DNA of 53,851 bases from CAYZUE01 sp964481825 (GCA_964481825.1 CAYZUE010000002.1:1-53851), one strand, 5' to 3'; shown: positions 25,138-32,492, counted from the first letter of the stretch. Program-made: numbers and translations. The notes: generated by a model from the sequence alone, not told the origin.

Positions 25138-25791
25138 ATGAAATATGATAGACTTGTAACCTTTGCCATACCTACAGTCGGCAAAATTGACCCAAAATTC
25201 ATGATAAACATGCTTATTGTAATTGATCAACTTCCAACAGGATCTAGCTGGCGGGTGAGAATAACGGATCAAGATCGAACTACGGGAAAAGTTTTGGATG
25301 TTGCTACAGCAAGAGAGACTCTTGTAAAAGAAGTTCTAAAAGAAGATAAATCTAAATATATTATGTTCATTGATAGTGACGTTTTTCTTCCTCCCAGAGG
25401 ATTTGCTTATTTACAACAAAGTAAAAAACCTATGATAACGGGGATATATTGGACCAAGTCTAAACCTCCTGAGCCGGTAATTTATCAAGATCTGCATATG
25501 GGGCCATATCTTGATTTCCCAAAGCAATCTTTATTCGAACTTGATGCAGCTGGTATGGGTTGCTGTTTAATAGATACCGATGTATTCCGCAAGATCCCAA
25601 GACCTTGGTTCGACTATAAAATAGAAAAAGACCAAGAACTCCTAAAGGTTGGGGAAGATTTTTTCTTTTTTATTAAAGCTAAAAAATATGGTTACCCCCT
25701 CTGGTGCAACAGCAATGTACTGTGTACTCACTTAAAGGAAGAGATACCTCAGAAATTTTACCCAAATGGAAAACCTGAGATTTCACCCTAA
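25138..25791 (+). CDS. Small GT-A-fold glycosyltransferase, paralogue 2
   Basis: A 217-residue protein of the same local family as the gene at 16690. The metal motif is YIMFIDSDVFLPP at about 80-92, followed by LDAAGMGCCLIDTDVF near 141-156, GEDFFFFIKAKKYGYPLWC and a terminal THL. It lacks membrane helices and is probably cytoplasmic. The N-terminal FAIPTVGKIDPKFMINML looks like the nucleotide-binding first strand. It is placed directly beside the S-layer gene and transcribed away from it. It ends 7 bases before the convergent unknown gene. The donor and acceptor are unknown. Confidence 0.8.
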   Translation: MKYDRLVTFAIPTVGKIDPKFMINMLIVIDQLPTGSSWRVRITDQDRTTGKVLDVATARETLVKEVLKEDKSKYIMFIDSDVFLPPRGFAYLQQSKKPMITGIYWTKSKPPEPVIYQDLHMGPYLDFPKQSLFELDAAGMGCCLIDTDVFRKIPRPWFDYKIEKDQELLKVGEDFFFFIKAKKYGYPLWCNSNVLCTHLKEEIPQKFYPNGKPEISP

Positions 25792-25798
25792 AAGGAAA

Positions 25799-26560
25799 TT
25801 ATTGCATCTGGATTTTATGTGCAGCTTCGAAAAATGTTCCTGCCAAATCGAGTCCAATGTCTTGTAGTTGAAGGATATCTATCTGAATTGAATCGGGCTC
25901 TAACAATTCAATAAGTATAGGTCTATGTTTAACTGCAATGTCAAAGAGAGTTTTAGGTTCATAGATGAATGCCTCAATACCAACTAAGCCATTAAATTCT
26001 TGACCCTTAATCATCTCCTTTGTTTTGATTTTATTTACGAGAATATCATCCTTAACTATATTAACAAAATCCTTCATTACTTTCTGCCTTGTTGACCCTT
26101 CACCTTCCACAATTATTTTAACTCGCAATGCTCCAAGATCAATAAGATCCTCAATTTCTGCTTCGCTAAGCCCAATATCTTCTTGTACGTTTTCCTCAGT
26201 TGAAAATTGGAAATTGATATTATGCTTTTCAAAAAATTCGTTTGTTATATCTACTACTTTCATCACAGCTCCTAGAAACTCCTTCTTTTCTAAGATAAGC
26301 TTTTTAGGGTTTGAAATCTCTATAGCTGATGGACCATATTTAATTGCTATCAAGAGAAAAGTGGAAAAGTCTTTGAAATTAATGTTCACAACAACAACTG
26401 ATGAATAAAGTTTATTTTCTTCAGTTAAATCATCAAAGTGCTCTTCACCAACTTCAACTCCCTCTTCAGATTTCAACTGTTTGATTAATCCTTTAAGGGA
26501 TTTTTCAACTGCTTCATCAGAATTCCCCTGCGCTTCGATATAAAAAACTCCACTAATCAT
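25799..26560 (-). CDS. Unknown soluble protein with two similar halves
   Basis: A 253-residue protein that appears to be an internal duplication. The first half contains NKLYSSVVVVNINFKDFSTF followed by IAIKYGPSAIEIS, and the second half FNGLVGIEAFIYEPKTLFDI followed by AVKHRPILIELL; both then have a helix ending in FFE. Each half looks like an alpha/beta domain of about 100 residues, joined by an acidic linker (EENVQEDIGLSEAEIEDL). No membrane segment or catalytic motif is visible, and I recognise no family. It is followed in the operon sense by nothing on the same strand; the amidotransferase gene lies 14 bases upstream and is likely co-transcribed. Confidence 0.7.
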   Translation of the reverse strand: MISGVFYIEAQGNSDEAVEKSLKGLIKQLKSEEGVEVGEEHFDDLTEENKLYSSVVVVNINFKDFSTFLLIAIKYGPSAIEISNPKKLILEKKEFLGAVMKVVDITNEFFEKHNINFQFSTEENVQEDIGLSEAEIEDLIDLGALRVKIIVEGEGSTRQKVMKDFVNIVKDDILVNKIKTKEMIKGQEFNGLVGIEAFIYEPKTLFDIAVKHRPILIELLEPDSIQIDILQLQDIGLDLAGTFFEAAHKIQMQ

Positions 26561-26574
26561 ATTGCAAAGTCTTT

Positions 26575-27267
26575 TTATCGTGATTTAAATATATTATCTA
26601 AGAAAAGATTCATCAAATTTGATATCTCTTTAACATGTGTTTTACGAGATAAAATTTCGTCTGAAGTTTGTGTGTATTTTCCTGCAATCATATCCTCACT
26701 ACAATTTTTTATCAAAAGTTCTATGCTCTCAATAGTTGAGTCAAGATGAAATTGTAAACCGACAACTTTATTATTATATTCAAATGCTTGATTTTTACAC
26801 CCATCAGTTTCAGCTAATTTTTTACACCCTGGAGGAAGTTTAAATGTGTCCCCATGCCAATGAAACGCCATAAATCTTTGAGGTAATTTGCAAATAGACG
26901 ATGATGACGCATCAGGTGTTATTGAAACTGGATGCCACCCAATTTCTAAATGGGCATTTTTAAAAACTCTACTGCCAAGTACATCGCTAATAAGTTGAGC
27001 ACCAAGACATATGCCTAATACTACTTTATTATTGGAAATTGCGTTCATAATGAATTTTTTCTCATTGATAAGCCAAGGATATTTTTTTTCGTCGTAGACA
27101 TTCATAGGCCCTCCCAAGATGATCAGCCAATCAAAATCTGCAAGGTGGGGTAGTTTATCGTTATTGAACAATAGCGTCCTAGAGATAATATGGTTATTTT
27201 CTATTGCCCAATTTTCAATATTTCCCAAGCCTTCAAAGGAAACATGTTGCAGATAATGAAGTCTCAT
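26575..27267 (-). CDS. Class I glutamine amidotransferase-like protein
   Basis: A 230-residue stand-alone GATase1 domain, similar to the YfeJ or GMP-synthase-like group. The nucleophile is C87 in VVLGICLGAQL, the oxyanion region is LIILGGPMNVYD at 48-59, and the catalytic His is H174 in VVGLQFHLDST. The usual Glu two positions after that His is an Asp here (D176), though E180 is near. FHWHGDTF at 135-142 is typical of the group that acts on small substrates. It probably hydrolyses glutamine or a gamma-glutamyl compound; the partner and substrate are unknown. It is the first gene of a two-gene operon with the duplicated unknown protein. Confidence 0.85.
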   Translation of the reverse strand: MRLHYLQHVSFEGLGNIENWAIENNHIISRTLLFNNDKLPHLADFDWLIILGGPMNVYDEKKYPWLINEKKFIMNAISNNKVVLGICLGAQLISDVLGSRVFKNAHLEIGWHPVSITPDASSSSICKLPQRFMAFHWHGDTFKLPPGCKKLAETDGCKNQAFEYNNKVVGLQFHLDSTIESIELLIKNCSEDMIAGKYTQTSDEILSRKTHVKEISNLMNLFLDNIFKSR

Positions 27268-27386
27268 TATATTTTTACCTATTTTTTTTCTTTAGTATAT
27301 CACTAGCATAAAGATTAGTAACAAGGTTTATGGAGACTATTTGTAGTTATTCTATCTAAATAATTTTATATCCTAACATCCTTCTT

Positions 27387-27502
27387 TAGAATAAGTTTTA
27401 AATATTTATAAGAAAAAAATATTAGTTAATGAAAAATAAAATAATGATTACAATAAAAGATGTTAGAAACGACCTTATGGCCAAAGGAGAAGATAGTGAA
27501 TT
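27387..27502. repeat. Direct repeat, upstream copy (promoter plus start of NifU-like gene)
   Basis: Matches 28171-28286 at a constant offset of 784 bases with roughly 88 percent identity. It begins with a sequence equivalent to the last two codons of the DUF2284 gene (TAGAATAA), then the same TATA region (AAATATTTATAAG), then the first 24 or so codons of a NifU-like gene. Confidence 0.85.
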
Positions 27503-27554
27503 CTTCTCTATTTTTCAGATGACGCCAGATATGAAGAGGTTGTTCTTTTTTTGA
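27429..27554 (+). pseudogene. Truncated NifU-like gene remnant
   Basis: An ATG 24 bases after the copied TATA box opens a 41-codon frame beginning MKNKIMITIKDVRNDLMAKG, nearly the same as the intact NifU-like gene at 28213. After about residue 25 the sequence diverges (EFFSIFQMTP) and stops at TGA 27552-27554, losing the cysteine region. It therefore cannot be a functional NifU domain, though a short peptide could still be made. The promoter copy may now drive the DUF2284 gene at 27564. Confidence 0.65.
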
Positions 27555-27563
27555 TGTGATAGT

Positions 27564-28178
27564 ATGGGTGTTAGCAGTACCGATAATGGGGAAAGACTAG
27601 TTAAGCTGGCTCTTGATAGCGGTGCTAATGCTGCTAAGATTATTGATGCAAGCTGTGTGGTATTGGATCATCGTATCAGGATGAAATGCCAAATACCTCT
27701 GTGCAGTGGTTATAATTCTAATCTGACATGCCCTCCTTTTACTCTTGAGGTAGACGAATTTGCAAAGTCGCTTGAGATGTATCGAAGCGCGATTATTTTG
27801 CAGGTGGAGGCTGATGTAAATTCCCTTCCAAAGTCTGATAAGAAAATAGGTGAAGAGGACTACGAAGAGATTTATCATGTACATTGTAAACATGATAAGT
27901 TCAAGGAAACACTTCATAATATAGTTACTCTAGTTGAATCAGAAGCCTTTAAATCAGGGTATTATCTGGCCATTGGTCTAGGAGGGGGAAGATGTAGGCT
28001 GTGTAGTGTGTGTGTCATTCAGGAGGGGAAAAAAGTATGCCGGCATCCTTTTTCTGCGAGACCTCCTATTGAGGCTCTTGGTATAGATGTGAAGAGAACA
28101 TGCGAAAATGCGGGACTGGAGTTGAATTTGTCATCCAGAGAGAACGTCAAGTGGACAGGTATAGTGCTACTAGAATAA
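27564..28178 (+). CDS. DUF2284 cysteine-rich, probable metal-binding protein
   Basis: A 204-residue protein of the DUF2284 family. Two cysteine clusters are visible: CQIPLCSGYNSNLTCPPF at about 38-55 and CRLCSVCVIQEGKKVCRHPF near 146-165. The Gly-rich AIGLGGGRC separates them. Such cysteine arrangements are commonly taken as an Fe-S or other metal site, and the family is frequent in anaerobes, but no activity is established to my knowledge. The start ATG is 10 bases after the NifU remnant stop. The intact NifU-like gene follows 34 bases downstream, which would fit a role in Fe-S metabolism (inference). Confidence 0.85.
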   Translation: MGVSSTDNGERLVKLALDSGANAAKIIDASCVVLDHRIRMKCQIPLCSGYNSNLTCPPFTLEVDEFAKSLEMYRSAIILQVEADVNSLPKSDKKIGEEDYEEIYHVHCKHDKFKETLHNIVTLVESEAFKSGYYLAIGLGGGRCRLCSVCVIQEGKKVCRHPFSARPPIEALGIDVKRTCENAGLELNLSSRENVKWTGIVLLE

Positions 28179-28286
28179 GTTTTAAATATTTATAAGAAAA
28201 AGTTATTAGTTAATGAAAAATAAAGTAGAAATCGCCATAAAAGATGTTAGAAACGACCTTATGGCAAAAGGAGGGGACATTGAATT
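28171..28286. repeat. Direct repeat, downstream copy (promoter plus start of intact NifU-like gene)
   Basis: Partner of 27387-27502. It includes the end of the DUF2284 coding sequence, a TATA box (28185-28197) 24 bases before the next ATG, and the first third of the NifU-like gene. Confidence 0.85.
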
Positions 28287-28425
28287 TGTTAGTTGCTACG
28301 ATGGTATTGTCAAACTAAGGATTATTGGTGATTGCGGATATAATTGCTCTACAGTTGCCAGGGCTAAAACAGGTCTTGCTATAAAGACGATGTTACCAGA
28401 AATAAAAAAAGTTGAGTTTATTTAG
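28213..28425 (+). CDS. NifU C-terminal-domain-like small protein (putative Fe-S scaffold)
   Basis: A 70-residue protein with the size and pattern of a stand-alone NifU C-terminal domain: an N-terminal helix (VRNDLMAKGGDIEFV), strands GIVKLRIIGDC, then a cysteine loop and a helix ending TMLPEIKKVEFI. The usual cluster-binding signature is CxxC; here the visible pair is C37-G-Y-N-C41, a CxxxC. Whether it can still assemble a 4Fe-4S cluster, perhaps as a dimer, is open. The TATA box predicts a leaderless transcript. Confidence 0.8.
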   Translation: MKNKVEIAIKDVRNDLMAKGGDIEFVSCYDGIVKLRIIGDCGYNCSTVARAKTGLAIKTMLPEIKKVEFI

Positions 28426-28523
28426 AATATTATTCTGAAGGAGATCTTACGAATCAATTATAGTACTTTAATTAACAAATCATCTTTTTTCGTAGTTATA
28501 TGAGACAAACACTGAGTTTTTAT

Positions 28524-29270
28524 TCAAAAATCCATTAAAGTTCGTTGATTTTCATTCTTCAAGAGGAACCTACATCTGTAGGATTTATATTCTAACCCTC
28601 GTTCAACAAGAAGATTATGGACCATACTTGATGCCCTAGGAGCACAAAGGATACCTCTAACCTTGACGTTCTGATTTTTTTTCTTCAAATCGTTAACATA
28701 CGATTCCAACTGGTAAACAGCTGAAATGCCTGCAGTCCCTCTCTTTAGTTCTATAATTACTGGAATGTTATTTTTATCCATCCCATAGAGGTCAATTGCT
28801 CCAGAATTAGTGCGTCTCTCCTTTCCTATTATACGTAAGCCATCTTCAATTACACTTGGATCTTTCTTTACCATCTCAACATAATCTGATTCCATACCTG
28901 TTAATTTTAGACTAACTTTATCCTTTAGTGCTGAATGAATTACCATCATTATATCTCTAAATCGTATCTGCATTTGTTCAGGCGGATTATTACGATAGCT
29001 GGATAGAACTAACTGTTTATTATCAAGAATAATGGAGGTTTTAGTACCCGGTGGCTGCCAGTTAATTGCATCACATCCTTTGCTCCGATGAACAAGCACT
29101 GCACCATCTTTTTTTACTATTACCAGCCTCTCCCCGTAATCAAGAAATGATTTAGCTCTACCATTAAATTTAACCTGACACTCCCCCAGAATTAGAAGAA
29201 GAGAGTTATGATTCCTTGAATCTGCAATTTTATAAGCTAAATCAGGATGTGGTGAAATCGTGTATTTCAT
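28524..29270 (-). CDS. nucS: Endonuclease NucS/EndoMS
   Basis: A 248-residue mismatch-specific or branched-DNA endonuclease. The N-terminal beta domain (about 1-115) precedes a RecB-like nuclease domain with the acidic set E127, D160 (GAIDLYG), E174 and K176 (VIIELKRG) and Q187-L-E-S-Y. In archaea this enzyme cuts both strands at mismatches and works with PCNA. The C-terminal end QRTLMDF resembles a PCNA-interacting box (Q-x-x-hydrophobic-x-x-aromatic) at the very end, as in related enzymes. It is a single gene. No MutS or MutL is present in the window. Confidence 0.93.
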   Translation of the reverse strand: MKYTISPHPDLAYKIADSRNHNSLLLILGECQVKFNGRAKSFLDYGERLVIVKKDGAVLVHRSKGCDAINWQPPGTKTSIILDNKQLVLSSYRNNPPEQMQIRFRDIMMVIHSALKDKVSLKLTGMESDYVEMVKKDPSVIEDGLRIIGKERRTNSGAIDLYGMDKNNIPVIIELKRGTAGISAVYQLESYVNDLKKKNQNVKVRGILCAPRASSMVHNLLVERGLEYKSYRCRFLLKNENQRTLMDF

Positions 29271-29319
29271 TTTGCAATATAATATTCAAGAATTTATTAA
29301 AAATTAAATTATTGATTTA

Positions 29320-29487
29320 TTATGTATCGCCTTTACTTTGAATTCTTTTTTTATATTTCCTTTCTCTTCTTGTAATCTTGATCCGTAGTAATATTTCCTC
29401 ATGACATGGAGCACAGTAATCTTTAAAACCAGTTATAATCTTTCCACATTCTACACATTTTTTCTCTTTTCCCTTTCTACCAACCAT
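29320..29487 (-). CDS. Small zinc-ribbon protein
   Basis: 55 residues from the ATG at 29487, which is preceded by a good AAAGGAG at 29493-29499; a TTG six codons earlier is open but less likely. Two CxxC knuckles (CVEC and CAPC) are separated by 13 residues, followed by a strongly basic helix (RIKITRRERKYKKRIQ). It would bind one zinc and probably nucleic acid or the ribosome. The family is not recognised. Downstream there is no coding sequence for 49 bases before nucS ends its upstream side. Confidence 0.65.
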   Translation of the reverse strand: MVGRKGKEKKCVECGKIITGFKDYCAPCHEEILLRIKITRRERKYKKRIQSKGDT

Positions 29488-29505
29488 TTTAACTCCTTTA
29501 CTCAA

Positions 29506-29700
29506 GCCTAAAACAAAACTATCTAATCCATTTTGAATATCAGAAAGATAGTATTTACAGTAAACGTAAGTAACTAAAGAAGATTAACAAGTGATTGTAT
29601 TACATTGAAATTTTAAATACACCTACATAATTACTGAAATAAATTATTTTAATGCCATTTTAAATTTGCACTAAATTTAATTTGTAATTTGTTAAATATA
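29506..29700. other. Intergenic gap
   Basis: 195 AT-rich bases between the small zinc-ribbon gene and tRNA-Trp. Nothing recognisable was seen in it. Confidence 0.4.
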
Positions 29701-29816
29701 TGGGGGTACTGGGACTTGAACCCAGGTCGGCAGGTTTTTCCCCCGCAAAAGAAATTTGGATTTCAAATGCGGAAAACGTCTGGAGCCTGCAATGATAGCC
29801 GCTACACTATACCCCC
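29701..29816 (-). tRNA. tRNA-Trp (anticodon CCA) with a 44-base intron
   Basis: The acceptor arm GGGGGUA/UACCCCC with discriminator A73, the T arm CUGGG-UUCAAGU-CCCAG, a D arm with GG in the loop, and the anticodon stem GCAGG/CCUGC fold as a standard tRNA. The anticodon is at minus-strand 29783-29781. The loop is interrupted by 44 bases (29736-29779) at the usual 37/38 position, giving a 72-base mature tRNA. Near the junctions C32-C35 can pair with a G4 run and A36-G37-A1 forms a three-base bulge, so a relaxed bulge-helix-bulge is possible. The CCA end is not encoded. No box C/D sequences are visible in the intron. Confidence 0.9.
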
Positions 29817-29992
29817 ATTGTAATAAAATTTTTTGCTTAGTAACGGTTTATGAATTTTTCTTTAACTAGTTTTTGGATTATTACGTATGACACCTATAAG
29901 TTAATATGTTATTATTTAGAATGTTATTATTAAAAAAGAGTTCAATAAAAATTGATACTCATAGAGGATAATAAAAAAAAGCAGGTAATCTA

Positions 29993-30358
29993 ATGACAAT
30001 AGCCAGTGCGTATACTCTTGAAGATGTAGCTAAAATATTGGATGATGCATACTCTGCATTTATTGATAGAGAAGACAGATACTCTGAAATCATTGAAACT
30101 GCATTTAAACATCTCGAAGATGTTTCAAATAAGTATTCTGATGACTCCGAGATCAAAGAGTATCTTGTTAGATTTAGTAATTTTAATAAAAAAAGATCTG
30201 GGTTAAATAGAGACGATGAAAAGAAAGAGCTGAAAACTTTAATATCTGATCTAAAGCAAAAAATACATTGGAGAAAACTGGGGATGTCTTCAGGAACTAA
30301 TCTTCCATTTAAAGATTTCAGAAGCTTAAGGGGCTCTGGAGGGAATCGGAGTTTATGA
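29993..30358 (+). CDS. Small helical protein of unknown function
   Basis: A 121-residue protein, mostly predicted helix (AYTLEDVAKILDDAYSAF, EIIETAFKHLEDVSNKY, DEKKELKTLISDLKQKIHW), with a basic Gly/Ser-rich tail (FKDFRSLRGSGGNRSL). No cysteine pairs, no membrane segment, no family recognised. A short AGGT precedes the ATG. It overlaps the end of the convergent fen1 gene by 6 bases. The gap from the tRNA (29817-29992) is AT-rich without other features. Confidence 0.6.
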   Translation: MTIASAYTLEDVAKILDDAYSAFIDREDRYSEIIETAFKHLEDVSNKYSDDSEIKEYLVRFSNFNKKRSGLNRDDEKKELKTLISDLKQKIHWRKLGMSSGTNLPFKDFRSLRGSGGNRSL

Positions 30359-31384
30359 GAACCAATTATCTAAGCTAGCCTGCGATTTTATTTCTTTATA
30401 AGCAAAACTAAATTTTTTAAGAGTATTATTAACCCTGTCAATAGAAAAGTCTCTTTCATAGCATAGGAACTCCCTAACTTCTTTAGTAGATGGTGGATTC
30501 CATTCTAGGATATAATCCTTAGTAGTATCATGATTTAAAAATAGTTCCTTTATATCATCGAGATTAAAATTCAGTACAAGGTCACACCTCTTAGAGGCAT
30601 CCGATATGGTCCCATATTTCTTAATTAATGAATACGCTCTTTTAGGACCAATGCCTTCAACCCCTTTTGGATTGTAATCTGTCCCTATTAAGATTGAGAT
30701 TTCTATAAGCTGTTCCAGATTAATCCCTAACTCTTTCAAAGTATCCTCTAAGTAAAGAATCTCCAAATTAACCGTTGTGTAAATGTTTTTTCGAGGAACT
30801 TTTCTCCTACCTGAAAAATTCAGGTTTCTTATGATTCTAGGTGCACCTAAAAGGACAGAATCGTAATCTTGTGAACCTACCGCCCACGCATCTCCCGATA
30901 TAACCATACTTGCTGCTTGTGCTTCACCTTCAGCAGGCGCCTGGACCCAGGGGATACCTAAGCACGTCAAAAGTTCTTTTGATTCACTTAGCATTTCCCT
31001 AGTGAATCGAGAAGATTGCATGGCATACTTTCTAGCTTCAGAAACTCGCCCTTCCTCACGGGCCTTAATCCATTTTTTACCCGCTAACTCTCTAATCTCC
31101 CTCCGTTTTCTAACCACCTTATTTTTAAGTGCAGGAGGTTTTCCATCAAAGACATAAATTGGTTGAATACCAGATTCCAAAAGACTGGCGTTTCTATAAA
31201 GGAGACCTGAAAGATGGCTAGTAACTCTCCCTTTTCTATCATGAAGAAGCTCACCTGTTGGTTGTCTTATGATTGAAAGAAATTGATAAAGTGAGTTCAT
31301 AGCATCAATTGCTATCCGCTTTCCATTCAAAGATTGAAGTTCAATAGATTTTGGAGAAATTATATCTGAAAGATTGACCCCCAT
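30353..31384 (-). CDS. fen1: Flap endonuclease 1
   Basis: A 343-residue structure-specific nuclease that removes 5' flaps during Okazaki fragment maturation and repair. The N-region (IAIDAMNSLYQFLSIIR, then VFDGKPPALK) holds the first acidic metal ligands, the I-region PAEGEAQAASM followed by VGSQDYDSVL holds the second set, and the helix-hairpin-helix segment GTDYNPKGVEGIGPKRAYSLI binds DNA. The C-terminal PCNA box is QASLDNWF at 335-342. The length is typical. It is divergent from carS and shares a short AT-rich promoter region with it. Confidence 0.97.
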   Translation of the reverse strand: MGVNLSDIISPKSIELQSLNGKRIAIDAMNSLYQFLSIIRQPTGELLHDRKGRVTSHLSGLLYRNASLLESGIQPIYVFDGKPPALKNKVVRKRREIRELAGKKWIKAREEGRVSEARKYAMQSSRFTREMLSESKELLTCLGIPWVQAPAEGEAQAASMVISGDAWAVGSQDYDSVLLGAPRIIRNLNFSGRRKVPRKNIYTTVNLEILYLEDTLKELGINLEQLIEISILIGTDYNPKGVEGIGPKRAYSLIKKYGTISDASKRCDLVLNFNLDDIKELFLNHDTTKDYILEWNPPSTKEVREFLCYERDFSIDRVNNTLKKFSFAYKEIKSQASLDNWFS

Positions 31385-31408
31385 GTATAACTAATATCTA
31401 ATCTCAAA

Positions 31409-31424
31409 AGTTTTATATATTTAT
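31409..31424. promoter_or_regulatory. Shared TATA region between fen1 and carS
   Basis: AGTTTTATATATTTAT is the only strong TATA-like element in the 57-base divergent gap. Its centre is about 25 bases from the carS ATG (31442) and about 33 from the fen1 ATG (31384), so it could serve both directions, with carS leaderless and fen1 having a very short leader. Confidence 0.5.
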
Positions 31425-31441
31425 CTGAAAGATTTTTAATC

Positions 31442-31963
31442 ATGCTAAGTATCGTGACTATCGTAACAGATGCCCTTTATTTCTTTATTCCTGCATATGT
31501 TGCAAATACCTGTGCATGTCTTCTAGGTGCAGGACGACCTTTGGACTTGAAAAATAGATTTTTAGACGGAAGGAGAATTTTAGGAGATGGAGTTACTATT
31601 AGAGGCTCAGCAGTTGGGATACTTAGTGGCGTTATTGCAGGTTTATTACTCAGTTATTTAGAAGATAATTCAGAAGCCTTCGAATTAATTGATAAAATTA
31701 CACTGCCTTTTTTACTTTCCTCTGGAGCGATAGCGGGGGATGCTGCTGGAAGTTTCATAAAACGACGATTAAACTTTGCTAGAGGCGCTCAAGCACTTAT
31801 TCTGGATCAATTAAACTTTGTAATTGGGGGGCTGTTATTTGCAAGTATCGTGTACACAATAAAAATTGATACCATACTTGTTCTACTCATTCTCACTCCA
31901 ATAGGACATAGGTTAGTAAACTTTACGGGATATCATCTTAAACTAAAGGACGTTCCTTGGTGA
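31442..31963 (+). CDS. carS: CDP-archaeol synthase
   Basis: A 173-residue membrane protein that activates digeranylgeranylglyceryl phosphate with CTP, the step before polar head-group addition in archaeal lipids. The signature is IPAYVANTCACLLGAGRPLD near 17-36 and FLDGRRILGDGVTIRG at about 40-55, with GAIAGDAAGSFIKRRL at about 96-111. Five hydrophobic segments are visible. It begins an operon-like run: 4 bases to pyrE, then an unknown membrane protein, purD and argF. Confidence 0.95.
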   Translation: MLSIVTIVTDALYFFIPAYVANTCACLLGAGRPLDLKNRFLDGRRILGDGVTIRGSAVGILSGVIAGLLLSYLEDNSEAFELIDKITLPFLLSSGAIAGDAAGSFIKRRLNFARGAQALILDQLNFVIGGLLFASIVYTIKIDTILVLLILTPIGHRLVNFTGYHLKLKDVPW

Positions 31964-31967
31964 TTAA

Positions 31968-32483
31968 ATGAATTTAGATTTTAAAAATATGCTGAAAGAT
32001 AATGCAGTGGAATACGGAGATTTTATACTCTCATCTGGGAAAAAAAGTAAATTTTACATCGATATAAAAAAGGCATACACAAAACCAGAGGTTTTAAAAG
32101 AAATAACAAAAAAAATGGAAAAATTAATTATAAACAAAAAAATAGATAAAATAGCTGGAGTTGCAGTAGGAGCAGTACCGTTAGCAACATCTTTAAGTCT
32201 AAAGACAGGAATCCCATTCTTGATAATCCGAAAAGATGTAAAAAGACATGGGACAGAGGTTAAAATAGAAGGGAGATTAAAGGCTGGAGAAACCGTATTG
32301 ATTGTTGAGGATGTGACTACCACTGGTGAAACTGTTGTGAAAGCTGCTAATTTAATTAGAAAAGTGAATGCAATTTGTGATAAAGTAATAGTTGTTGTTG
32401 ACAGAGAAGAAGGTGCAGAGAAGAATCTTGCAGATAATAATCTTTCTCTCATGCGATTATCTACTTCAAGTGAATTGGTCTAA
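31968..32483 (+). CDS. pyrE: Orotate phosphoribosyltransferase
   Basis: A 171-residue type I PRTase that makes OMP from orotate and PRPP in pyrimidine synthesis. The PRPP loop is VLIVEDVTTTGETVVKA at 110-126 with E114-D115, the N-terminal GDFILSSGKKSKFYIDIK at 17-34 is the orotate-side signature, and KDVKRHGTEVKIEG at 89-102 is the catalytic flexible loop. The length is normal for archaea. It starts 4 bases after carS. Confidence 0.95.
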   Translation: MNLDFKNMLKDNAVEYGDFILSSGKKSKFYIDIKKAYTKPEVLKEITKKMEKLIINKKIDKIAGVAVGAVPLATSLSLKTGIPFLIIRKDVKRHGTEVKIEGRLKAGETVLIVEDVTTTGETVVKAANLIRKVNAICDKVIVVVDREEGAEKNLADNNLSLMRLSTSSELV

Positions 32484-32492
32484 GGTGATATA

